Shown here piece after piece: positions 21,124 through 32,100 of a stretch of DNA of 64,000 bases. The notes beneath the pieces are model-generated. The model searched no databases and was not told the origin of the DNA. It saw only the letters and a program-made list of their open reading frames with translations. The translations under genes and the position numbers were made by a program. The stretch comes from Spinacia oleracea (taxonomy: Eukaryota; Streptophyta; Magnoliopsida; Caryophyllales; Amaranthaceae): contig NC_079488.1 in the NCBI RefSeq assembly GCF_020520425.1, forward strand, positions 87,463,285 to 87,527,284, given 5' to 3'. The first letter of the stretch is position 1, and each line of letters opens with the position of its first letter.

Positions 21124-21242
21124 ATGGCCAACAACAATGATCTAGCCGTTGCTATTCGCCTCTTGGCGGAAAAGCTGACTCAGGAAAGAACTGAGCGCCC
21201 CAATTCTGCAGGGGAAATGTTTGAAAGACTTGCTAGGCTTAA
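21124..21242 (+). pseudogene. Family A gag (A3), cut after about 40 codons by copia B1
   Basis: The ATG and the first 40 or so residues match the A1/A2 Gag start (MANNNDLA, LLAEKLTQERTERP). The reading frame is cut at 21242/21243 by the start of the copia LTR. CTTAA (21238-21242) would be the left target duplication. The remainder of this gag is not in the window. Confidence 0.85.
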
Positions 21243-22637
21243 TGTTAGGTTATGATACATATGACAATTCATAAATCATGCGGAAAAACCATAAAGCCAG
21301 GAAAACATATTATTTACACATAATCATTTAGCATAGTTTAGATGCATACTCTTTGTTGCGTGCCCTCCCTAGCTGCGCCCGAACCGAACAAGAACAAGTC
21401 TTTAGGACTCCAAGTGTCGTCCCTCCGTAGATAGTCCACAACACGTCCGGATCCGCCTTAAGATTGACCAACTAGAATCGCCCTTAAGGTACTTAGAATT
21501 TTCGGCACTTTATAGGCAATTGTGTGACTGAATTTTGCTCTCAAAAACTCACTTTGAATACTTGAATGCTCGATGTAAATATGTGACCCTAGGCACCTAT
21601 TTATAGAGTTATGGAAAAGGATTTGGAATCCTATTAGGATACTAATTTATTTAATTATAATCTTACTAGGACTCTAATTAAATAAACTAAATCTTTTAGG
21701 ATTAGATTTAATCATATGACAAATCCCGGTAGCTTTAGGATTCGAGTAGCACACAAACACACACGCACGCACAGCAGCCCACGAGGGGCGCCATGCGCGC
21801 GCGCGCAGCCCGCGAGCTCGCAGCCCACTGCCGCAAGCCCACACGCTGCCGTAGCCTTGGCGCGCGCTGGGCCTGCCTTGCGGTGGGCCTGGCGCAGCCT
21901 TGGCTGGTGCGTTTGTGGCGCGCTGGCTTGCTGGGCGATGGCCCGGCTTCGTGCTGGGCCTTCGTCTGGCAGGCCTCGTCCGATGCTAATTCGTACGATA
22001 CGCTTCCGATTAATTTCCCGATTCCGGAATTCATTTCCGATACGAACAATATTCAATATTTCCGATTCCGGAATCAATTTCCGTTTCGAACAAATATTTA
22101 ATATTTCCGTTTCCGGAATTATTTTCCGATTCCGATAATATTTCCGATTCTGACAATATTTCCGTTTCCGGCAATATTTCCGATTCCGGCAATATTTTCA
22201 TTTCCGATAATATTTTCCGATACGTACCATGTTTTCGTTTCCGGCAACATCTACGACTTGGATAATATTTATATTTCCGATACGATCCATATTTCCGTTT
22301 CCGGCAATATCATCGTTTCCGGAGTATTCATTTCTTGCATGTGACGATCTCAGCTCCCACTGAAACCAAGATCCGTCGATTCCGAATATCCATAGATGGA
22401 GTATTTAATGCCATTAAATACTTGATCCGTTTACGTACTATTTGTGTGACCCTACGGGTTCAGTCAAGAGTAAGCTGTGGATTAATATCATTAATTCCAC
22501 TTGAACTGAAGCGGCCTCTAGCTAGGCATTCAGCTCACTTGATCTCACTGAATTATTAACTTGTTAATTAATACTGAACCGCATTTATTAGACTTAACAT
22601 TGAATGCATACTTGGACCAAGGGCATTATTTCCTTCA
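21243..22637 (-). repeat. 3' LTR of copia B1
   Basis: A 1,395-bp LTR that reads TGAAGGAAATAATGCCC to CATAACCTAACA on the minus strand. It is the same family as the B2 LTRs but inverted relative to them. It includes a GC-rich block (about 21780-21980) and a run of degenerate CGGAAA-containing repeats (about 22015-22325 as TTTCCG on the plus strand). Confidence 0.85.
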
Positions 22638-23503
22638 GTCTCCCACTTGTCCTTAGGGGACAAGTGTGCATTTCCTAATTCCTTTGTCGCTCGATGCTTT
22701 CTCTTGAACATAAGGTAAGAGTTGTCATCCTTATTATGTCCAGAGGTGTTTCTCGGTTTCAGAGTTCAACTGATCAAATAAACAGATAATCATAGCCTAT
22801 GATTCATCCGAGCACGGCCATGCATTTCACAGTTTCTAGCTCTCCGAGTGGCCTTGTACAAATTTTAAGCATCTCATCCCGATTTATGGGAGGACAATCC
22901 CAATCTTGCGATCTTGAGATTAGACTTCGTTTGATAGGTGATTACCTGAGCGTTGCCTTTATAGCCTCCTTTTACGGTGCGACGGTTGGTCAACGTCAAA
23001 GCAACCAGTTGTCAAACAAGTAATCTCAAATCACTCAGGTATTGAGGATTTAATGTCTAATAATTTTAATGAAATTTACTTATGACAGATTTTCATCTCT
23101 TACAGTAAAGTTTCATAGGTCTTGTCCGATACTAGTCTTCCCAAAGTAAGTATCTATTTAAATGATTATGACATTGCCATGTCCACATAGTTCAAGAAAC
23201 ATAACTACTAGTCATCTTGCATTCTAGTCGTCTAACGTTTTCTATGCGTCCAATTTTATAGGAAACTCCGACTAGGGACCATTTTCAACCTTTGACATTC
23301 AAGTTCACTTGATAGACATTTCTTAGTCACAGGACTGGTCCTGACAGTCTATCTCGAATATATCGTCAAATTGAAGGGACTCATCATTTAATAAACCACA
23401 AATTAAATGGAAAAATGAATTCTTTTCATTTATTGTGAATGATTAACCAATAATGTTTTACAAAGATTTAAACTCTAAAACTTTAAAACATTAAACAGGG
23501 TCA
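22638..23503 (-). other. 3' untranslated region and polypurine tract of B1
   Basis: No gene. Directly beside the LTR is the minus-strand tract GACAAGTGGGAGAC. It is the downstream half of a perfect 9-bp hairpin, CACTTGTCC/GGACAAGTG (22644-22666). The remainder up to the pol stop is collinear (inverted) with 47980-48748 in B2, which confirms that B1 and B2 belong to one family. Confidence 0.7.
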
Positions 23504-26500
23504 TCAAAGCCATTCTCCAATATGCTTGATTCCCATAGCTGCAGTGTGCGAGTTGTGCTTCGCCTGCGGCAGAGGTTTAGTCAATGGATCTGATATGTTG
23601 TCATCAGTTCCAATCTTGTTTATCTCGACTTCTTTTCTTTCAACGAACTCTCGTAGAAGGTGAAATCTACGAAGTACATGCTTGACTCTCTGGTGGTGTC
23701 TAGGCTCCTTTGCCTGTGCAATAGCTCCGTTATTATCACAATACAGGGCTATTGGTCCTTTAGTGGAGGGGACTACACCAAGTTCACCTATGAACTTCCT
23801 TAGCCATATAGCTTCCTTTGCTGCTTCATGTGCAGCAATGTACTCCGCTTCAGTTGTAGAATCCGCAATGGTGCTTTGCTTAGCACTTTTCCAGCTTACT
23901 GCTCCTCCGTTGAGGCAGAAGACAAACCCAGACTGTGATCTGAAATCATCTTTGTCGGTTTGGAAACTTGCGTCCGTATAGCCTTTAACAATTAATTCAT
24001 CATCTCCACCATAGACCAGGAAGTCATCTTTGTGCCTTTTCAGGTACTTCAGAATATTCTTGGCAGCAGTCCAATGCGCCTCTCCTGGGTCTGACTGGTA
24101 TCTTCTCGTAGCACTGAGTGCGTACGCAACATCCGGGCGTGTACATATCATAGCATACATTATTGAACCAATCAATGATGCATATGGAATCCCATTCATT
24201 CGTCTACGCTCATCAAGTGTTTTTGGGCACTGATTCTTGCTTAGAGTCATTCCATGAGACATGGGTAGGTAGCCTCGCTTGGAGTCCGCCATCTTGAACC
24301 TATCAAGCACCTTATTGACATAAGTGCTTTGACTAAGTCCAATCATCCTTTTAGATCTATCTCTGTAAATCTTGATGCCCAATATGTACTGTGCTTCTCC
24401 TAGATCTTTCATCGAAAAACATTTCCCAAGCCAAATCTTGACAGAGTTCAACATAGGAATGTCATTTCCGATAAGTAATATGTTGTCGACATATAATACT
24501 AGGAAAGCAATTTTGCTCCCACTGACCTTCTTGTATACACAAGATTCGTCTGCGTTCTTGATGAAACCAAAGTCATTGACTGCTTCATCAAAACGTATAT
24601 TCCAGCTCCTGGATGCCTGCTTCAATCCGTAGATTGACTTCTTTAGCTTGCATACCTTTTTAGCATTCTTTGGATCCTCAAAACCTTCAGGCTGTGTCAT
24701 AAACACAGTTTCTGTTAAAACGCCGTTTAAGAAAGCAGTTTTGACATCCATCTGCCATATTTCGTAATCGTAATATGCAGCGATTGCTAACATTATCCGA
24801 ATAGACTTTAGCATTGCAACTGGTGAAAAGGTTTCATCGTAATCCGCACCGTGGACTTGCCTGTAACCTTTTGCAACCAATCTAGCTTTGAAAACTTCAA
24901 GTTTCCCATCTTTGTCCTTTTTCAGTTTGAAAACCCATTTGCTTCCAATGGCTTGGTAGCCATCTGGCAAATCGACCAAATCCCATACTTGGTTTTCAGA
25001 CATGGAGTCTAATTCAGATTGCATGGCTTCTTGCCATTGCTTGGAACTAGGGCTCGTCATAGCTTGTTTGTAAGTCGCAGGTTCATCACTTTCAAGTAAT
25101 AGAACGTCATAGCTCTCGTTCGTCAAAATACCTAAGTACCTTTCCGGTTGAGATCTATATCTTTGCGATCTACGCGGGGTAACATTTCTAGTTTGACCAT
25201 GATTCTCACCAGATTCTTCTAAAGATCTCCGAGTTTCATCCTGAATGTCATCTTGAGCATTCTCTAGAGTTTGTTGTTCGACTCGAATTTCTTCGAGGTC
25301 TACTTTTCTCCCACTTGTCATTTTGGAAATGTGATCTTTCTCCAAAAAGACACCATCTCGAGCAACAAACACCTTGTTCTCAGATGTATTGTAGAAGTAA
25401 TACCCCTTTGTTTCCTTTGGATAGCCCACAAGGATACATTTGTCAGATTTTGGATGAAGTTTGTCTGAAATCAATCGTTTGACGTATACTTCACATCCCC
25501 AAATCTTCAGAAAAGACACATTTGGAGGCTTTCCAAACCATAATTCATATGGAGTCTTTTCGACAGCTTTAGACGGAGCTCTATTTATAGTGAGTGCAGC
25601 TGTATTTAGTGCATGTCCCCAAAATTCTAATGGAAGTTTGGCCTGACCCATCATTGACCTGACCATGTCTAGCAAGGTTCTGTTCCTCCGTTCCGACACA
25701 CCGTTCCATTGTGGTGTTCCAGGAGGAGTCAATTCTGATAGGATTCCACATTCTTTCAGATGGTCATCAAATTCATAGCTCAGATATTCACTGCCTCTAT
25801 CAGACCGCAGTGCCTTAATCTTCTTGCCTAATTGATTCTCTACTTCACTCTGAAATTCCTTGAATTTGTCAAAGGATTCAGACTTATGCTTCATTAGGTA
25901 GACATAACCATATCTACTGAAGTCATCAGTGAAAGTGATAAAGTAGCTGAAACCACCTCTAGCATTTGTACTCATTGGTCCACATACATCTGTATGGATT
26001 AAACCCAATAGTTCATTTGCTCTTTCTCCAACTTTAGAGAAAGGTTGCTTTGTCATTTTGCCAAGTAAACATGATTCGCATTTACCATAATCCTCTAAGT
26101 CAAATGGTTCTAGAATTCCTTCCTTTTGAAGTCTTTCTAAGCGTTTCAAGTTTATATGGCCTAATCGACAATGCCACAGATAGGTGAGATCTGAATCATC
26201 CTTTTTGGCCCTTTTGGTATTTATGTTATATACTTGTTTGTCGTGATCTAATAAATAAAGTCCATTGACTAATCTAGCAGATCCATAAAACATCTCTTTA
26301 AAATAAAACGAACAACTATTGTCTTTTATTAAAAAGGAAAATCCCTTAGCATCTAAGCAAGAAACTGAAATGATGTTTTTAGTAAGACTTGGAACATGGA
26401 AACATTCTTCCAGTTCCAAAACTAGCCCGGAGGGCAACGACAAATAGTAAGTTCCTACAGCTAATGCAGCAATCCGTGCTCCATTTCCCACTCGTAGGTC

Positions 26501-27354
26501 GACTTCACCCTTGCTTAACTTTCTACTTCTTCTTAGTCCCTGTGGATTGGAACATAAGTGTGAGCCACAACCTGTATCTAATACCCAAGAAGTTGAATTA
26601 GCAAGTATACAGTCTATAACGAAAATACCTGAAGATGGAACGACTGTTCCGTTCTTCTGATCTTCCTTTAGCTTCAAGCAATCTCTCTTCCAATTCCCCT
26701 TCTTCTTGCAGTAGAAGCATTCGGATTCAGAAGTGGGTTGACTGACCTTCCTCTTTATAGATTTGGCGCCAGTTTGCTTAGTTGGGATGGCCTTGTTGCC
26801 ACCTTTCTTAGCATTCCTCTTCTTTCCAGATTTCTTGAACTTGCCCCCACGCACCATAAGCACATCCTGCTTATCACTTTTGAGCGTCTTTTCAGCGGTC
26901 TTCAGCATACCGTGAAGCTCAGTGAGCGTTTTGTCCAGACTATTCATACTGTAGTTCAGTTTGAACTGATCATACCCGCTATGAAGAGAATGGAGGATGG
27001 TGTCTATAGCCATTTCCTGAGAAAATTGCTGATCCAGCCGACTCATATTCTCAATGAGTCCAATCATTTTGAGAACATGTGGACTTACGGGCTCGCCTTT
27101 CTTAAGCTTGGTCTCAAGAATTTGCCTATGAGTCTCGAATCTTTCGACTCGAGCCAGATCTTGGAACATGTTCTTCAACTCACTGATGATTGTGAAAGCA
27201 TCTGAGTTGATAAGCGTTTTCTGCAGATCCGCACTCATGGTGGCGAGCATTAGACATTTCACATCCTTGTTGGCATCAATCCAACGATTGAGGGCTGCCT
27301 GAGTGACCCTGTCGCCTCTTCTAGGACATACTCCTTTTCTTCCTGCATAAGAAC
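23504..27354 (-). CDS. Copia B1 gag-pol, 5'-truncated, RT motif YVDN
   Basis: One open frame of about 1,280 codons carrying Gag (C-terminal two-thirds), protease, integrase, RT and RNase H in copia order. Landmarks: zinc knuckle CFYCKKKGNWKRDC; protease SWVLDTGCGSHLC; integrase HHCC finger beginning LWHCRLGHINL and ending CESCLLG; catalytic HTDVCGP, LRSDRG and NGVSERRNRTLLD; RT QMDVKTAFLNG and LYVDNILLIGND; RNase H GYTDASFQTD and STTEAEYIA. The copia RT signature is normally YVDD; here the second Asp is Asn (24494-24486 region), which should abolish polymerisation. The frame also runs 12 codons into the B2 LTR (to 27388), but those residues are foreign. The true N-terminus of Gag is missing. 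No other stop or frameshift was seen. Confidence 0.85.
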
Positions 27355-28724
27355 TGAAGGAAATAATGCCCTTGGTCCAAGTATGCATTCTATGTTAAGT
27401 CTAATAAATGCGGTTCAGTATTAATTAACAAGTTAATAATTCAGTGAGATCAAGTGAACTGAATGCCTAGCTAGAGGCCGCTTCAGTTCAAGTGGAATTA
27501 ATGATATTAATCCACAGCTTACTCTTGACTGAACCCGTAGGGTCACACAAATAGTACGTAAACGGATCAAGTATTTAATGGCATTAGATACTCCATCTAT
27601 GGATATTCGGAATCGACGGATCTTGGTTTCAGTGGGAGCTGAGATCGTCACAGGCAAGAAATGAATACTCCGGAAACGATGATATTGCCGGAAACGGAAA
27701 TATGGATCGTATCGGAAATATAAATATTATCCAAGTCGTAGATGTTGCCGGAAACGGAAACATGGTACGTATCGGAAAATATTATCGGAAATGGAAATAT
27801 TGCCAGAATCGGAAACATTGCCGGAAACGGAAATATTGTCAGAATCGGAAATATTATCGGAATCGGAAAATAATTCCGGAAACGGAAATATTAAATATTT
27901 GTTCGAAACGGAAATTGATTCCGGAATCGGAAATATTAAATATTATTCGTATCGGAAATGAATTCCGGAACCGGGAATTTAATCAGAAGCGTATCGTACG
28001 AATTAGCATCGGACGAGGGCTGCCGGACGAAGGCCCAGCACGAAGTCGGGCCATCGCCCAGCAAGCCAAACGCGCGCCCAGCCAAGGCAGCGCCCAGGCC
28101 CACCGCAAGGCAGGCCCAGCGTGCGCCAAGGCCATGGCCTCGCTGCGTGGGCTGCTGCTCGCACGCACACGCATGGGCGGCCCTCGTGGCTGCCGTGTGT
28201 GTGTGAGTTTGTGTTCATGCATGATTCCTAAAACTATTAGAATTAGTATATGATTAAATTCCTATTCCTAAAAGGATAAATTAATTAATTAGAGTTCTTG
28301 TAGGATTCTAAGTTTAATTAATTCGTATCCTACTAGGATTCCAATTCCCTTTCCATAACTCTATAAATACGTGCCTAGGGTCACATATTTTTAGAGATTA
28401 ATTCAAGTATTCAAAGTGAGTTTTGAGAGAAAAATTCAGCCATATTTCTTACCTAAGAGTGCCGAAAATTCTAGTACCTTAAGGGCGATTCTAGTTGGTC
28501 AATCTTAAGGCGGATCCGGACGTGCTGTGGACTATCTACGGAGGGACGACACTTGGAGTCCTAAAGACTTGTTCTTGTTCGGTTCGGGCGCAGCTAGGGA
28601 AGGCACGCAACAAAGAGTATGCATCTAAATTATGCTATATGATTATGTGTAAATAATATGTATTCCTGGCTTAATGGTTGTTTCCGCATGATTTATGTAT
28701 TGTCATATGTATCATAACCTAACA
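27355..28724 (+). repeat. First LTR of copia B2
   Basis: 1,370 bp, TGAAGGAAATAATG to CATAACCTAACA, followed by a PBS. From about 27660 to 27990 it carries a dense series of degenerate GGAAACGGAAATATTG-like units, spaced roughly 18-25 bp apart. At 28010-28200 it carries a GC-rich block. The repeats lie where U3 enhancers are usually found. Confidence 0.85.
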
Positions 28725-28725
28725 G

Positions 28726-28741
28726 TGGTATCACGAGCCCC
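28726..28741 (+). promoter_or_regulatory. Primer binding site of B2
   Basis: TGGTATCACGAGCCCC begins one base after the LTR. It resembles the initiator-Met tRNA-complementary site TGGTATCAGAGC. Confidence 0.7.
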
Positions 28742-31700
28742 TTATTATTTTCATAATCTAAATTGCATGAACATGGTTAAATATTACAAATTTGCAAGAA
28801 TTAAAAGGGGTGATTAATTTTCGTAATTGTTAATTAATTGCAAATTGCGTTTATTTAATTATACGTACGCAGTTTTTCGGCAGTTTCTTCGTTACTCATC
28901 CAAATCGAGTGATTTTTGTGTCAATTCCGCATGTAAAAGGCATTCTAAAATTTTGACAAAAACAGTATTTTTCTGCCGAACCCAGAATTCTCAAATTCGA
29001 AGCCTAACTATGACTTTTCGAAGGTTTTAGTTTTTCGAATGCAAAATTTCGTAAATTTAAGATGTTAAATTAAATATTTGCGATTCTTGTTGATAAATCT
29101 TGAATTTTTGATTGACCTACTGTATATGTTTAACAAGTTTGAATGCCTAGCCTTGTTAATTATGCAATCTAATTTGTAATTATGATTAATTTGTTGAAAA
29201 TTAGAATAATTTAGAATTAATTTGATTTTCATAATTAATTATAATTTAATTAGAAACCTATGATTAAAAACCACCATAAAAATTGTAAATTTATGATAAA
29301 TTTTAAATTTTTATGACCTAGGCTTGAATCCATGATAATCGGAAATCAATTGAATAATAAATTTTCGATTTTTCGCCCTAAAATTATGAAATTAATATTT
29401 TTATTAATTTGTCATTAATTTTAAATATAAATTTTAAATTTTTATGCGATTCGTTCATATAACTTGCACGCACAAAGCAATGGACGCTTCGTGTTACCCT
29501 TAAGGGGTGTTGTATAGTGCGGGCATGCGACGACGAGCAAGGGAGCTCGTCGCCCGTGCGGCACGAATGCAATGAGCAAGGCATGGTGCACGAGCACAAG
29601 GCAGCAGCCCTGCCTTGTGTCGTGGGCCACGAGCTATGGACGAATGGGCATGGGCGAAAGGCAAGCCATGGCAGTCGCGTGTGGGCAGCAAGCGAGCTGC
29701 GCCACAACGCGCACTGCCTCGCGCAAGGGCGCGCAGCCTCGTGCGCAGCGAGCGCAAGCTCGCGTGCCACGAGCTCTGCGCCCAGCGTTGATCGCGCGGA
29801 ATTGCTCGCGCACAGCGAGCGATGGCTCGCGCGCACAGCGAGCGATGGAGCGCGCGCAGCGAGCGCTGGCGAGCGCGCACAGCGAGCGATGGCTCGCGTG
29901 CGTCGAGCGCTGGCGCGCGCGCAGCGAGCACCACAGCGTGCGATGGCTTGCGATGGAAGCTGCAGCAGCTATGCGACGAGCGCATGGGCTGCGCGCACAT
30001 GGCCAGCAATGGCTGTGTGCGTGCGGCCGTGCAATGCGTAGGGTGTTTGCGTTGCGATTAGATCGTTTTGAATGTTTAATTTGAAATTTTTCAGTTTACG
30101 TAATTTTAATTAATTTTAAAATTAATAATTTAAATTATTTTCTTGGATTTTAATTTTGAATATTGTAATTATAATAAATTTTATTTATTCTAATTATTTT
30201 ACTAAAATTAAAATCATGAATTAATTTAAATACGACTGAAATTAAATTAAACTTTTTGGATTCAATTATAAATTTATATGAGCTTTAAATTTTAATTAAA
30301 TTTGTATGTTTCCGGTTAGACTTGAAATACATTTTTATGTTTAAAATTAGTAAAGCATATGAATTTATTGGTTTAAGTGGGAGCCCTTTTAGTCACAAGA
30401 CTCTTGATTAGGTCTACAAATCCTTAAGGTTAAAACAACTTGATTAGAATTAATAAGGACTGAATAATTGGTAGATTATTAGAGCCCTTGATTAATTGCT
30501 GCAAATGTTTACGTGATGCATAATGTGTTTTACTAACCAGCTATGTGGGCCATTCATGATAATGAATGGGTGAATGGTATATATTGTATATGTACTGTTT
30601 TGCAGGTTATGAAGTGACTAGTATGGCCCAAATAGGATAGAAAATATGGTCTGCGTACCATTAATTTGAATGTAATTGGTCTAAATTACCAAAGTTGTTT
30701 TTCAATTCAAATATGGTCTGCGTACCATCAAATAGTTGTAATTAGTTTTAATTATAGCTTATCCTATTTGAAGAAAATGGTGCCTCCCACGGAGATTTTC
30801 GAGACGGACTTTGAAGTTAAAGCTTCAAGATGAAGTCGGGCCATACTAGATCACATTTATCTTATGCATGTTTTAAGTTATTTATTGCTTTAAATATGTC
30901 TTAATTATGCATAAGATTGTGGCTTGATTATGTTGCATGATTAAGGATTTTAGTTCACTTAAAATCTAACCAACATAGTAAGAGCCTTAAGTTCCAAACT
31001 TAAAAATTGAGTTATAAGGTGCCATGCCAAAATATACACTTGCTTGGATATCCTTTACATCAATCTAGTAATAGTTTTCGCTCAGCGAGGTGTTACTTAT
31101 TGGTCCTAAAGGGGCAAGGTACACAAATAATTGTGAGTACATGTTAGTTTTGGTGAAACTCAACGATATAAGTAAGGAGTCCTTTTATGTCGTGGCAAAA
31201 TCGATAGGTTTACCTAATAAGTTCTTAGACGTACCTATCAACCAAGAATAGTTTCTAGACTATTAGCAAAAGGCTTTTGCTTACCTAAGATATTTTAGGA
31301 TTAAGTCGACAAACTGTGCTTAGTTCTTCAATGATTTTAGGGTCTTGGAATCATTTTATTCACACCTGCCGGAACACATAATTCGAATAAAATGCTAATG
31401 ACTTGCTTAAATTGCATGATTGCTTTTATTTTCAAGTTATTATTCATGATAAATGTTTAGACTTTGCATGCTTCAATGTATGTTTTAATTATTGTTTATA
31501 ATTAAATATCTTGCACTGCAATAAATCCTTTTAGAAAGGTAACAGTAAATTTCCTCGATTGGTAGTGAATCCAAGAACGATTCACGGAAATGAGAGAAAG
31601 TGAGCAATTTAAAATGTACGTTTCTTATAGCGACTTTTATGGTTGTTTTCGAACATCAAAGTCGAATGGCAAACCAATTGGTGCTTGTGAATTCAAAATA

Positions 31701-32100
31701 CACTGTAGTTTTGAAATCATGAAGCATTGAGTTTAAACGCTCAGCCTTACCAATGGTTAACAACCTAATATCTTTGTCCATTTAATTCTCGAATGAGTCT
31801 AGTCCCTAGACATTCGAATAGATCGATGCTTAGAGAACTTTAGAAGCTTCTTATAAGATCATCTAGTTGAAACAGAATATTCAACATAAATTAAAATGGT
31901 AAAAACCTTGTTGGTGACATTGGACATGTCTAACAAAGTATAAAAGTCAACACTAAAGAAATCAATTCTTAAGACTATAAGAAAGGGTACAAGAAATAGG
32001 AAAACGAGGAACAAATGAAAGGAATTTACGATTCCGTTTCTACCTAAAAGTTTATGTTTAAAGAGAAGTGACCTAGCAATCAAACTTCCTTGGTATCATA
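28742..32100 (+). other. B2 long leader and decayed gag region
   Basis: No intact gene in 3.3 kb. The first 700 bp are AT-rich. At 29455-30060 there is an abrupt GC-rich, GCGAGCG-rich repeat block. The rest (30060-31560) is AT-rich non-coding leader. From about 31560 isolated stretches may be remnants of gag, but I cannot align them by eye. The leader is much longer than a minimal copia leader. Confidence 0.5.
29455..30060. repeat. GC-rich degenerate tandem block (GCGCACAGCGAGCGATGGCT-like)
   Basis: An island of about 600 bp, GC-rich against AT-rich flanks. From about 29800 it contains repeated units such as GCGCACAGCGAGCGATGGCT. Long frames on both strands here are Ala/Arg-rich products of the repeats and are not conserved proteins. 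Confidence 0.7.

Larger units (their letters stand above)
21243..27354 (-). mobile_element. Ty1/copia element B1 (5' part missing)
   Basis: A minus-strand copia element: 3' LTR at 21243-22637, polypurine tract, 3' untranslated region, and a long gag-pol frame. It is broken at 27354/27355 by the plus-strand LTR of B2. Its own gag start, PBS and 5' LTR are not present. It was inserted into the gag of A3. Lineage within copia is uncertain (Tork/TAR-like look). Confidence 0.85.

Noticed and set aside
21716..22138. 140-residue frame in the copia LTR, and the 183/190-residue frames at 27702 and 49096
   Set aside because: They run through U3 repeats (NRKYCRKRKY-type translations) and GC-rich LTR sequence. 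They are products of the repeats.
29517..30041. Long Ala/Arg-rich open frames on both strands
   Set aside because: They are read through GC-rich tandem repeats, exist in several frames at once and have no domain. Composition explains them.
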